From: an uncultured Prevotella sp.
GTDB lineage: Bacteria; Bacteroidota; Bacteroidia; Bacteroidales; Bacteroidaceae
DNA: 64,000 bases
Direction of reading: 5' to 3'
NCBI GenBank assembly: GCA_946186115.1
Contig: CAMHLV010000001.1
Span: 1 to 64,000 of the forward strand
Each line of letters opens with the position of its first letter. Position 1 is the stretch's first letter. The position numbers and the translations under genes are program-made. A model generated the notes under the pieces. That model searched no databases, was not told the DNA's origin, and was given only the letters and a program-made list of their open reading frames with translations. Below, in pieces: positions 9,322 to 18,810 of this stretch.

Positions 9322-10545
9322 ATGCTCTGGCACCTGATACATATTGTAGATATTCTATTGTGGCTGTTTATGGCCGCATCTGTTCTATACATTCTCTTCT
9401 TTGCTCTTGTGTCAACACTTTGGAAGAAGCGTGTATCGCCTCTTACTATGTTCCTTACAGGCAAAGCGTTGGCATTAAGAAAGAAAGAGTATTTTACATA
9501 TCTTATACTCTACCCCGCCTACAACGAAGACCGGGTAATAGTATCGTCAGTGCACAAATTCCTCGGACAATACTATCCTTATGAGTGCTTTCATGTGGTA
9601 GTAATATCCGACCATATGCAGCCTTCAACTAACCAGCAGTTGAGCGAATTACCCATAACCTTACTGCAACCACAGTTTCAGAAGAGCAGCAAGGCCAAGG
9701 CCATGCAGTATGCCATGGATTACATAAAGGAGCATGGTGTTGGCAAACAAGGGACAGAAGACTTTGATTTCGTAGTAATACTCGATGCCGACAATGTTGT
9801 AGAGCCTCACTTTCTGAGCCAGTTGAATGAAGATTGTGCTAAAGGCTACAAGGCTATACAGTGCCACCGTTGCGCAAAGAATAACGACAACGACATTGCT
9901 GTTCTTGATGGTGTCAGCGAAGAAATCAACAATACAATATTCCGCAAGGCCCACAACCGCATTGGTTTGTCGTCAGCACTTATCGGCTCGGGCATGTGTT
10001 TCGACTATAAATGGTTTAAGGAGAATGTTTACAATCTCACTACAGCAGGAGAAGACCGTGAACTTGAGGCATTATTGCTGAAGCAGAAAGTATATATTCA
10101 CTATGAGCCACATATTCATGTGTTCGACGAGAAAGTAAGTAATAAGGATAATTTCCAGAAACAGCGCCTACGCTGGATGACTGCACAGATACAGAGTCTT
10201 ATCTCTCTGCTGTCATATCTCCCAAAGGCTATTGTTACTCTCAATCTCGACTTTATTGACAAGACTATCCAGCAAGCACTTATACCCCGTTCCATCCTTG
10301 TTGTGGCCACATTCGGAATGTCCGTAGTCATGACAATCATTTCAATACCCTGGTGTATTAAATGGTGGATTCTATTTCTTGCGGTATGCATAGCATTGTA
10401 TGTTGCCACTCCAAAGCAGTTGCGAAGCCATTCCGTCTTCGGAAAGATTATGTCATTGCCAATGCTAGTATGGAAGATGATACTCAACATTCTGAAGATA
10501 GACCGCAAGAATACCGACTTCATCCATACGAGTCACGACAAATAG
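9322..10545 (+). CDS. Membrane glycosyltransferase family 2
   Basis: VVILDADNVVEPHFL (DxD), AGEDRELE (ED), QKQRLRWMTAQ (QxxRW), C-terminal TM helices. Confidence 0.9.
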   Translation: MLWHLIHIVDILLWLFMAASVLYILFFALVSTLWKKRVSPLTMFLTGKALALRKKEYFTYLILYPAYNEDRVIVSSVHKFLGQYYPYECFHVVVISDHMQPSTNQQLSELPITLLQPQFQKSSKAKAMQYAMDYIKEHGVGKQGTEDFDFVVILDADNVVEPHFLSQLNEDCAKGYKAIQCHRCAKNNDNDIAVLDGVSEEINNTIFRKAHNRIGLSSALIGSGMCFDYKWFKENVYNLTTAGEDRELEALLLKQKVYIHYEPHIHVFDEKVSNKDNFQKQRLRWMTAQIQSLISLLSYLPKAIVTLNLDFIDKTIQQALIPRSILVVATFGMSVVMTIISIPWCIKWWILFLAVCIALYVATPKQLRSHSVFGKIMSLPMLVWKMILNILKIDRKNTDFIHTSHDK

Positions 10546-10578
10546 CCAGCCTGTTTCTCACAACAATATTATTTACCA

Positions 10579-12132
10579 ATGGGCGAGAGGGTACATAGAA
10601 GCGTGATGAATGTAAAGGTAGGAATTGTGTTTTATGTCCTATCTTTGATACCAGCATTTTTCGCCCGCAAAGTGTTCCTCGACTGTCTCGGAGCAGAATT
10701 CATCGGTATGACGGGCATGCTGATGAATATTTTGTCATTCCTCTCAATTGCTGAATTAGGCATCGGCACCAGCATAGTGTATTTCCTTTACAAGCCCTTA
10801 CAGCAAGACGACCATGCTAAAGTATGCGAAGTAATGTCTATGCTTGCCTGGTTGTATCGCTGTATAGGTTTCATTATAGGAGGTTGCGGATTCGTGGTGA
10901 GCTTGTTCTTCCCGTGGTGGTTTGGTAACCTTTCCACAGGACTGCCTCTTGTTTACTTTGCCTTCTATTCATTTCTCGCCTCGTCAATGGCAGGCTATAT
11001 ATTCAATTACAAGCATCTGCTAGTTGGAGCCAATCAGAAACAATATCTGGTGAATGCCTACATGCAGTCAATTTCTATAGTACAAAGCATCACTCAGATT
11101 ATACTTGCATGGTACTATCGAAATCTCTGGCTATGGGTTGTCGTAGGATTGATATTCACCATTATTGGTATCACTATCTTCAATATTCGTATCAGGCAAC
11201 TATATCCCTGGCTACATGTCAATCTGAAAGAAGGGCGTCAGAATCTGAAGAAATACCCGGAAGTACTTCGCAAGACACGGCAGATTTTCGTGCAGCGTAT
11301 CAAGGACTTCATACTCTATCGAAGCGACGAGATTCTGGTTGGAATATTCGTCAACGTAGTTAAGGTGGCCTACTATGGCAACTACACTATCATAACTAGC
11401 AAACTCGTTTTCCTGGTCAATATCCTCAGCGACGGCATGAGTGCCGGAGTCGGAAACCTTGTTGCCGAGGGGAATATCAAGAACACGATGAAAGTATTCT
11501 GGGAACTAATGGCCTTGCGATTCGTAAATACCGGCATGGTGGTTTTCGCACTTCTGCTCTTGATACAACCATTCATCGGCTGCTGGTTCGGCAAACAGTA
11601 TATATTAGACGATGTAATATTATATCTGTTAACATTCAATCTTTTTATTTACATTTCGCGTGGTGTCGTTGATATGTACATTTCTGCCCACGGGCTATTC
11701 TCTGATGTATGGGCTGCATGGACCGAACTGTTCCTCAACCTTGCAATAACTATTAGCCTTGCACCATTCTTGGGTATCCCCGGTATTCTGTTAGGAAAAA
11801 TCCTGAGCGTATTCTTTATTGCTTTATTGTGGAAACCATACTTCCTGTTCTCGCGCGGTCTGAAGATAAGTTTTTACATATATTGGAAAGGCATGATGCC
11901 ATATTATCTAATCCTGGCAGTGTTTGCGGCTATCTCTTTGTTGCTTCGTACATACGTGGTAATACCTATATTCGACACACTGCCGCTTCTGGTATTATGC
12001 TTTTTCGTGATATACCTTCCCTTGATGATCTTGTATATGCTTACGCTACTTGCTGCAACGAATGGAATGAAATATTTTGTAGCCCGCAAGCCTGTTTTGG
12101 CAAAAAAGTTACATTTCTTCTTCGGGAAATGA
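10579..12132 (+). CDS. Polysaccharide biosynthesis protein / Wzx-like flippase
   Basis: About 12-14 TM segments, FLDCLGAEFIGMTGMLMNILSFLSIAELGIGTSIVYFLYKPL typical of Wzx-like proteins. Confidence 0.85.
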   Translation: MGERVHRSVMNVKVGIVFYVLSLIPAFFARKVFLDCLGAEFIGMTGMLMNILSFLSIAELGIGTSIVYFLYKPLQQDDHAKVCEVMSMLAWLYRCIGFIIGGCGFVVSLFFPWWFGNLSTGLPLVYFAFYSFLASSMAGYIFNYKHLLVGANQKQYLVNAYMQSISIVQSITQIILAWYYRNLWLWVVVGLIFTIIGITIFNIRIRQLYPWLHVNLKEGRQNLKKYPEVLRKTRQIFVQRIKDFILYRSDEILVGIFVNVVKVAYYGNYTIITSKLVFLVNILSDGMSAGVGNLVAEGNIKNTMKVFWELMALRFVNTGMVVFALLLLIQPFIGCWFGKQYILDDVILYLLTFNLFIYISRGVVDMYISAHGLFSDVWAAWTELFLNLAITISLAPFLGIPGILLGKILSVFFIALLWKPYFLFSRGLKISFYIYWKGMMPYYLILAVFAAISLLLRTYVVIPIFDTLPLLVLCFFVIYLPLMILYMLTLLAATNGMKYFVARKPVLAKKLHFFFGK

Positions 12133-12164
12133 GATAAACACTAACAAACACAAATATTAATACT

Positions 12165-13349
12165 ATGATGAAAGATTTTAATTTCTATGCCCCAACCCGA
12201 GTGGTTTTCGGAAGAAAGGCTGAAGAACAAATTGGCAATCTTGTGATTAACAATAAGGCTCATAAGGTTCTCATACACTATGGCGGCGGATCTGCAGATC
12301 GTTCTGGACTACTTACGGTTGTCAGGGAACAACTGAAATCTGCAGGACTTAAATATGTTGAGATGGGAGGCGTGGTCCCCAACCCACTGCTATCGAAAGT
12401 ATATGAAGGTATCGAATTATGCAGGAAAGAGCAGGTGGACTTCATCCTTGCCGTTGGCGGCGGAAGCGTTATCGATTCAGCAAAGGCTATAGGATACGGC
12501 GTTCCTTATGAAGGCGACGTATGGGATTTCTGGGCAGGACAAGCCACACCAATAGAGTGTTTGCCTATCGGTGTGGTGCTCACCATACCTGCTGCCGGGA
12601 GTGAAATGTCAAGCAGTTGCGTAATAACCAAAGACGAAGGACTCATTAAGCGTGGTATAAACAGCGACTTGTGCCGATGCCGCTTTGCAGTGATGAATCC
12701 CGAGCGAACGTTTACACTGCCTCCATACCAGACGGCTGCAGGTGCTACCGATATTATGATGCACACGATGGAACGGTATTTCTCTAAATACGAAGACATG
12801 AAACTTACTGACGCTATCAGCGAGGCACTCCTGCGTACGGTAAAGGACTCTGCCCTGGCTGTGATGGCAAATCCCCAGGACTATCGCAATCGTGCTCAGA
12901 TAATGTGGGCAGGATCTCTGGCTCATAACGATCTTACTGAATGCGGTACAGAGAAGGATTTTGCCACCCATAGACTGGAACATGAACTGAGTGCATTGTT
13001 CGGAGTAACTCATGGCGCAGGATTAGCAGCCCTGTGGCCTTGGTGGGCTCGCTATATTAAGGAGAAACACCTAAGCAGATTCGTTCAGTTTGCAGTAAAT
13101 GTCATGGGAGTAGAAAACGACTTCGCCCATCCCGATGAAACCGCAGAAAAAGGCATATGTGCCATCGAGGATTTCTACAGGAAAATCGGAATGCCTACAA
13201 ACATTCACGAACTGCTGGGGAGAGAGATTACTCCCGATGAAATCGAAATTATGGTGGATAAATGCTCTCGAGGAGGCACCATCACCTTGGGTGCAATAGA
13301 GGTTCTCGATGCCAATGACATGCGAAATATCTATAACATGGCAAGATAA
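12165..13349 (+). CDS. Iron-containing alcohol dehydrogenase (butanol dehydrogenase/YqhD-like)
   Basis: FNFYAPTRVVFGRKAEEQIG, AVGGGSVIDSAKAI, HxxE/H metal motifs (HRLEHELSALFGVTHGAGLAALWPWW). Confidence 0.92.
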   Translation: MMKDFNFYAPTRVVFGRKAEEQIGNLVINNKAHKVLIHYGGGSADRSGLLTVVREQLKSAGLKYVEMGGVVPNPLLSKVYEGIELCRKEQVDFILAVGGGSVIDSAKAIGYGVPYEGDVWDFWAGQATPIECLPIGVVLTIPAAGSEMSSSCVITKDEGLIKRGINSDLCRCRFAVMNPERTFTLPPYQTAAGATDIMMHTMERYFSKYEDMKLTDAISEALLRTVKDSALAVMANPQDYRNRAQIMWAGSLAHNDLTECGTEKDFATHRLEHELSALFGVTHGAGLAALWPWWARYIKEKHLSRFVQFAVNVMGVENDFAHPDETAEKGICAIEDFYRKIGMPTNIHELLGREITPDEIEIMVDKCSRGGTITLGAIEVLDANDMRNIYNMAR

Positions 13350-13390
13350 GCTTTCTTTGTAATGCTATCTGTCGATAGAGCGCCAATAGA

Positions 13391-14008
13391 TTATTCATCT
13401 TTTAATGTTGGCAACGACAGATGATAGCGAACAGCCAAGAAACGTATGAGACAAGTGACGGTAAACGATACTATTACCGTCACTTCAATTTGTGCATGAC
13501 AACAGTCTAACACCCAATAAGTTATACCACCAACAACAGCCGCCATGGCATATATCTCCCTATGGAATATCACCGGTTCGTTGTTTAACAGCACGTCACG
13601 GATAACACCGCCGGCTGAACCGGTGATGCATCCCATAATAATTGCCACCCAGTAAGGTTGTCCGAAAGCCAGCGATTTCTGAATGCCAGCTATTGTGAAC
13701 AAGGCAAGTCCCAACGTATCGAAAACAAACCATGTGTTGTTCAGTCGCTCCAGATTCTTGGCAAAAACAATAACAAATACCAAGGCGAGAGCCGTACAAA
13801 TCATGTAAAACGGGTTAGTCATCCAAAACGGAGTGGCCCCCAACATAACATCACGTATGGTTCCGCCGCCAATGGCAACAGCTATACCGCAAACATACCC
13901 GCCAAACCAGTCGAAGTGTTTGGCTGCAGCATGGCGGATACCAGAAATAGCAAAGGCAAAAGTGCCCATGAATTCGATTACCTGAGTAACAATCTCGTTG
14001 TATTCCAT
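13391..14008 (-). CDS. Trimeric intracellular cation (TRIC) channel family / UPF0126 protein
   Basis: Two repeated 3-TM units with GGGTIRDV and AGGVIRDVLL. Confidence 0.9.
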   Translation of the reverse strand: MEYNEIVTQVIEFMGTFAFAISGIRHAAAKHFDWFGGYVCGIAVAIGGGTIRDVMLGATPFWMTNPFYMICTALALVFVIVFAKNLERLNNTWFVFDTLGLALFTIAGIQKSLAFGQPYWVAIIMGCITGSAGGVIRDVLLNNEPVIFHREIYAMAAVVGGITYWVLDCCHAQIEVTVIVSFTVTCLIRFLAVRYHLSLPTLKDE

Positions 14009-14012
14009 CTTT

Positions 14013-15284
14013 TTATTCGTACCTTTTTCCCCAGTAGTTCACCATCCGCTCATACAGTTTCTCTTCAGACGGCGAATGTTGTCCCTGCCATATTCTTTCA
14101 CCGACGAGGGCATCAGGCAGATATTGTTGCGGAGTGAAATGTCCGGTAAAATCATGGGGATACTTATATCCGTCACTATAGCCCAAATCCTTCATCAACT
14201 TGGTAGGAGCATTGCGCAGATGAAGCGGAACGGGTTGATTTCCCGTCTGTCTGACTAATGCCAGGGCCTTGTCGATGGCCAAATATGCAGAATTGCTTTT
14301 GGGCGATGTGGCCAGATATACAGCACATTCTGCCAAAGGGATTCTTCCTTCGGGCCACCCTATCTTCATTACAGTGTCGAAAGCTGCATTTGCCAACAAC
14401 AGAGCATTCGGGTTTGCCAGTCCGATATCCTCTGCTGCCGAGATTACCAGTCGGCGGGCAATAAACTGCGGATCTTCCCCACCCTCTATCATCCGGGCCA
14501 TCCAGTAAAGGGCAGCATCAGGATCAGAGCCACGTATAGACTTGATAAATGCAGATATGATGTCATAGTGCATTTCGCCATCTTTATCATATGCGAGAGG
14601 ATTCTGCTGAAGCGTATTTTCCACCATTTCATCAGTAACAACAACTTCATCCGTTGCAGAAGCATCCACTACTAACTCCAAAATATTCAGCAACTTACGA
14701 GCATCACCGCCACTATATCGCAAGATAGCACCGTTCTCTTCCAATCGTATGTTACGCTCTTTGAGATAGACATCACGTTCAAGAGCCCTCTCTAGCAACA
14801 TTACGAGATCTTCTTTTTCAAGCGACTTCAGCACATAGAGCTGACATCGTGAGAGCAACGGACGGATAACCTCAAATGACGGATTCTCTGTCGTTGCACC
14901 TATAAGCGTTACCACACCTTTCTCCACAGCGCCAAGTAGCGAGTCTTGCTGTGATTTTGAGAAACGATGAATTTCATCTATAAACAATATGGGAGATGTC
15001 TCATTAAAGAAACGTCCTTTCTGCGCACGCTCAATCACCTCACGCACATCTTTCACGCCACTTGTAACTGCAGACAGAGTATAGAACGGAGTATCGAGCC
15101 GTTTTGCTATTATCTGGGCAAGAGTAGTCTTACCTACTCCCGGTGGCCCCCAGAGGATGAACGACGATATATGCCCCGACTCTATCATTTTGCGCAGCAC
15201 AGCATCCTTGCCTACCAGATGCTTCTGGCCAATATAGTCGTCGAGTGTGCGCGGACGCATTCTTTCTGCTAATGGTTCTGTCAT
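14013..15284 (-). CDS. rarA: Replication-associated recombination protein A (AAA+ ATPase)
   Basis: PLAERMRPRTLDDYIGQKHLVG, WGPPGVGKTTLAQIIA, LFIDEIHRFSKSQQDSLL; full-length family match. Confidence 0.94.
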   Translation of the reverse strand: MTEPLAERMRPRTLDDYIGQKHLVGKDAVLRKMIESGHISSFILWGPPGVGKTTLAQIIAKRLDTPFYTLSAVTSGVKDVREVIERAQKGRFFNETSPILFIDEIHRFSKSQQDSLLGAVEKGVVTLIGATTENPSFEVIRPLLSRCQLYVLKSLEKEDLVMLLERALERDVYLKERNIRLEENGAILRYSGGDARKLLNILELVVDASATDEVVVTDEMVENTLQQNPLAYDKDGEMHYDIISAFIKSIRGSDPDAALYWMARMIEGGEDPQFIARRLVISAAEDIGLANPNALLLANAAFDTVMKIGWPEGRIPLAECAVYLATSPKSNSAYLAIDKALALVRQTGNQPVPLHLRNAPTKLMKDLGYSDGYKYPHDFTGHFTPQQYLPDALVGERIWQGQHSPSEEKLYERMVNYWGKRYE

Positions 15285-15447
15285 TTTGTCCTTGATCCTT
15301 ACGGTTATTACACCCTACACCACGATTGGTTTCTGCAAAAGTAGTGTATTTTGGAGAAATTACAAAAAATATCGCAAAAAAACTTGTGAATAGCAAATAA
15401 AGTATGTATTTTTGCACATGAAATGTAAACATCATTAAGTATTATAT

Positions 15448-16242
15448 ATGAAAGAAGCTAAGACCAACAAGACAGTTAACCTCAAGACGCTGACAAAGAG
15501 CACCGTCTGGGATGTTCAGGAGAACGACATTTTCCGCATGCTCGAAGCAGGCGAGAAGGATGCAGAGCTGAAAGACAGCATGAAGAGATACATCGACATC
15601 ATCAAGACTGCATTTACAATTGAGGAACTTAAGGATGACGACAAACAGACAAAGCAGAAATATACCAAACTGGGGTACAAAGTGGGAGCCGTAAAGATTG
15701 CCGACGATGTACAGGTGATTATGGCAATCAAAAAGCGCCCCATTACCCGAGTCACCGACCTGACATACGAGAACATCCGCCACATCTCGGCAGCAAAGCT
15801 CATAGAAGTGCTCGACCGCAATTTCGGCGGAGGCTGGGACTCACTGTCGCAGTCGATACAGGATATTATAGAAAGTGGTTTCGACATTTCCACTACAACC
15901 CTTCCCAAAGACCGGCTCCACAAAAAGGGTGGCATGTATGAAAAAAAGGTTGCCGACGGGTACGAAGTACTGGAAGTGGCTAAAGGCAGTTGGGTAGAAG
16001 CCATTTTTGCCAAACTGAAGCCCGAGACCATTAAGCCGCGCATGACATTCGACGAGACTCATGAAGGAGACGAAGACGAGGAGATAGAAGACACCTACAA
16101 CCGTCCCGACGATGATGATGAAATCGTAGAAGAGCCAAACGATGACGACATCAACGAGGACAACTATCGCACTACATTTGCCATAGAGTCAGATCCCGAC
16201 GAGGATGCCGAGAGCTATTCCGACCTCATTGCAGACGAATAA
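15448..16242 (+). CDS. Conserved hypothetical protein with strongly acidic C-terminal tail
   Basis: Open frame with an upstream TAnnTTTG-like box (tatttttgca) and no better overlapping ORF; C-terminus is ~60 aa of D/E-rich sequence. Confidence 0.8.
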   Translation: MKEAKTNKTVNLKTLTKSTVWDVQENDIFRMLEAGEKDAELKDSMKRYIDIIKTAFTIEELKDDDKQTKQKYTKLGYKVGAVKIADDVQVIMAIKKRPITRVTDLTYENIRHISAAKLIEVLDRNFGGGWDSLSQSIQDIIESGFDISTTTLPKDRLHKKGGMYEKKVADGYEVLEVAKGSWVEAIFAKLKPETIKPRMTFDETHEGDEDEEIEDTYNRPDDDDEIVEEPNDDDINEDNYRTTFAIESDPDEDAESYSDLIADE

Positions 16243-16274
16243 CCCAAAACCATAAATAGAAAACTAAATTTAGT

Positions 16275-18464
16275 ATGATGATTCCATCCGCTTTCTGGCT
16301 TGTTCCCGTGGCCTCCGTGGCCGCTTTGGGAATGGCCTGGTTCTTCTTTTGTCAGATGATGAAAGAAGACGAGGGTACTCCTCGAATGAAGGAGATTGCC
16401 CTCTATGTTCGTAAGGGGGCTATGGCCTACCTCAAACAGCAGTACAAAGTAGTAGGTATTGTGTTTGCCGTTCTTTGCGTGCTCTTTGCATTCATGGCAT
16501 ATGTACTGCACGTTCAAAACCCCTGGGTGCCTTTTGCATTTCTTACAGGTGGTCTCTTCTCAGGATTAGCAGGATTCTTTGGCATGAAGACTGCCACTTA
16601 CGCCTCTGCCCGTACTGCCAATGCAGCACGCAAGAGTCTTGATGGCGGTTTGAAGGTTGCCTTCCGTTCTGGTGCTGTAATGGGTCTTACCGTCGTAGGA
16701 CTCGGACTGCTCGACATCGCACTGTGGTTTTTAGTTTTAAGTGGCGTCACCGACGACAATCTCATCACTATCACCACCACTATGCTGACCTTTGGTATGG
16801 GTGCTTCTACCCAGGCACTCTTTGCTCGTGTTGGTGGTGGTATATACACCAAAGCAGCCGACGTTGGTGCCGACATAGTGGGTAAGGTTGAAGCTGACAT
16901 TCCTGAAGACGACCCACGCAACCCTGCAACGATAGCCGATAATGTCGGCGACAATGTTGGCGACGTAGCCGGCATGGGTGCCGACCTCTACGAGAGTTAC
17001 TGTGGTTCGGTACTTTCTACTGCCGCCCTTGGAGCATCAGCATTTGCCGCAAGTCAGATAGAGGGCATGCAGCTAAAAGCTGTTCTGGCCCCAATGCTCA
17101 TAGCCGCCGTTGGCGTATTCTTGTCATTGTTCGGCATATTCCTTGTTCGCACAAAGGAAGGTGCAACAATGAAAGATCTTTTACGCTCATTGTCGCTCGG
17201 AACCAATGTCAGCGCAGTACTTATTGCCTTCGCAACATTCGGCATTCTTTACCTACTTGGTATAGAAAACTGGCTGGGACTCTCTTTCTCGGTTATCAGC
17301 GGACTGGCAGCTGGTGTCGTTATCGGACAGGCTACCGAATATTACACCTCACACTCGTATAAGCCCACTCAGAAAATCTCTGAGGCCGGACTAACAGGCT
17401 CTGCCACTGTTATAATAAAAGGTATAGGAACAGGGATGATATCTACATGCATACCTGTAATCACCATTGGTGTGGCCATCATCCTCAGCTACGGATTTGC
17501 CAACGGATTCGACCTTACCATGTCGGCAGCAAGCCTGTCACACGGTCTCTACGGCATAGGTATAGCTGCTGTAGGTATGCTCTCAACACTCGGTATCACA
17601 CTCGCTACTGATGCATACGGCCCAATAGCCGACAATGCTGGTGGTAACGCAGAGATGAGTGAACTTGGCGAGGAAGTGCGCCACCGCACTGATGCCCTCG
17701 ATGCACTTGGCAACACCACAGCCGCTACGGGTAAGGGCTTCGCCATCGGTTCTGCTGCTCTCACGGCACTAGCCTTGTTGGCCAGCTATATTGAAGAGAT
17801 CAAAATCGCCATGGAGCGTGCTGGAGTCATGATGGAGAACGTGAAGGGCGAGGTTATCACAGCTTCGCAAGCCACTATCCCCGACTTCATGAACTACTTC
17901 CAGGTGAATCTTATGAATCCTAAGGTGCTCGTCGGTGCTTTCATCGGTGCCATGGCAGCCTTCCTGTTCTGCGGACTCACTATGGAGGCTGTAGGTCGTG
18001 CAGCCCAGAAGATGGTTGAAGAGGTGCGCCGCCAGTTCCGTGAGATACCTGGTATTCTTGAAGGTAAAGGCACCCCCGACTATGGTTCGTGCGTTGAGAT
18101 TTCAACCCGTGCTGCACAGCGCGAAATGATATTCCCGTCACTATTGGCTATTGCAATCCCCATCGTAGTAGGTTGCGTGCTGGGAGTAGCTGGAGTATTA
18201 GGACTGCTTGTAGGCGGTTTGGCTGGAGGTTTCACTCTAGCAGTGTTTATGGCAAATGCCGGTGGAGCATGGGACAATGCCAAGAAGATGGTCGAGGAAG
18301 GCAATTTCGGCGGTAAAGGCTCCTTCGCCCACAAGGCAACCATCGTCGGCGATACAGTTGGCGACCCATTCAAGGATACATCTGGTCCATCGCTTAACAT
18401 TCTCATCAAACTTATGTCGATGGTAAGTATCGTAATGGCTGGTTTGACTATCCTCTTCATTTAG
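16275..18464 (+). CDS. hppA: Membrane-bound K+-stimulated pyrophosphatase (Na+/H+ pumping)
   Basis: DVGADIVGKVEADIPEDDPRNPATIADNVGDNVGDVAGMGADLYESY and GNTTAATGKGFAIGSAALTALAL; the Ala in GNTTAA matches the K+-dependent subfamily signature. Confidence 0.95.
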   Translation: MMIPSAFWLVPVASVAALGMAWFFFCQMMKEDEGTPRMKEIALYVRKGAMAYLKQQYKVVGIVFAVLCVLFAFMAYVLHVQNPWVPFAFLTGGLFSGLAGFFGMKTATYASARTANAARKSLDGGLKVAFRSGAVMGLTVVGLGLLDIALWFLVLSGVTDDNLITITTTMLTFGMGASTQALFARVGGGIYTKAADVGADIVGKVEADIPEDDPRNPATIADNVGDNVGDVAGMGADLYESYCGSVLSTAALGASAFAASQIEGMQLKAVLAPMLIAAVGVFLSLFGIFLVRTKEGATMKDLLRSLSLGTNVSAVLIAFATFGILYLLGIENWLGLSFSVISGLAAGVVIGQATEYYTSHSYKPTQKISEAGLTGSATVIIKGIGTGMISTCIPVITIGVAIILSYGFANGFDLTMSAASLSHGLYGIGIAAVGMLSTLGITLATDAYGPIADNAGGNAEMSELGEEVRHRTDALDALGNTTAATGKGFAIGSAALTALALLASYIEEIKIAMERAGVMMENVKGEVITASQATIPDFMNYFQVNLMNPKVLVGAFIGAMAAFLFCGLTMEAVGRAAQKMVEEVRRQFREIPGILEGKGTPDYGSCVEISTRAAQREMIFPSLLAIAIPIVVGCVLGVAGVLGLLVGGLAGGFTLAVFMANAGGAWDNAKKMVEEGNFGGKGSFAHKATIVGDTVGDPFKDTSGPSLNILIKLMSMVSIVMAGLTILFI

Positions 18465-18504
18465 ATTATGAACTGAGATTTTCTCTCACGATTATTTCCA
18501 CATA

Positions 18505-18539
18505 AAAGGCTCAACACTTTGGTGATTGAGCCCTTTTTT
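18505..18539 (+). terminator. Rho-independent terminator after hppA
   Basis: aaaggctcaa cactttggtga ttgagcccttttttat: GGCTCAA/TTGAGCC stem followed by a T-run. Confidence 0.85.
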
Positions 18540-18612
18540 ATGGCCTTTTTCTACCTGTCCATTACGATTCTTCCTTATTTTTTCAATTTTTCCAAAAAAA
18601 GTTGCGAAAAAG

Positions 18613-18644
18613 TTTGGAGGCTTCGGAAAAAGTTTGTACCTTTG
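18613..18644 (+). promoter_or_regulatory. Bacteroidetes-type promoter for tRNA-Lys
   Basis: TTTG (18613-18616) - N20 - TACCTTTG (18637-18644), matching the TTTG/TAnnTTTG consensus, ~20 bp upstream of the tRNA. Confidence 0.8.
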
Positions 18645-18665
18645 CACCCGCAAAACAAAAATGAT

Positions 18666-18738
18666 GCACCCGTAGCTCAGTTGGTAGAGCACCTGACTCT
18701 TAATCAGGGTGTCCAGGGTTCGAGCCCCTGCGGGTGTA
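18666..18738 (+). tRNA. tRNA-Lys (anticodon CTT)
   Basis: gcacccgtagctcagttggtagagcacctgactcttaatcagggtgtccagggttcgagcccctgcgggtgta folds as a cloverleaf: acceptor GCACCCG/CGGGTGT, anticodon stem CCTGA/TCAGG with loop CTCTTAA, T-stem CAGGG/CCCTG. Confidence 0.97.
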
Positions 18739-18810
18739 CAAAGAAAGAGAGAAGTTCACACGAGCTTCTCTCTTTCTTGTTACATGTTTGATACTTATTT
18801 AAGACTAATT

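Noticed and set aside
15516-16043. 175-aa minus-strand Ser-rich ORF
   Set aside because: Antisense to the acidic-tailed protein; composition is the complement of its D/E/K codons.
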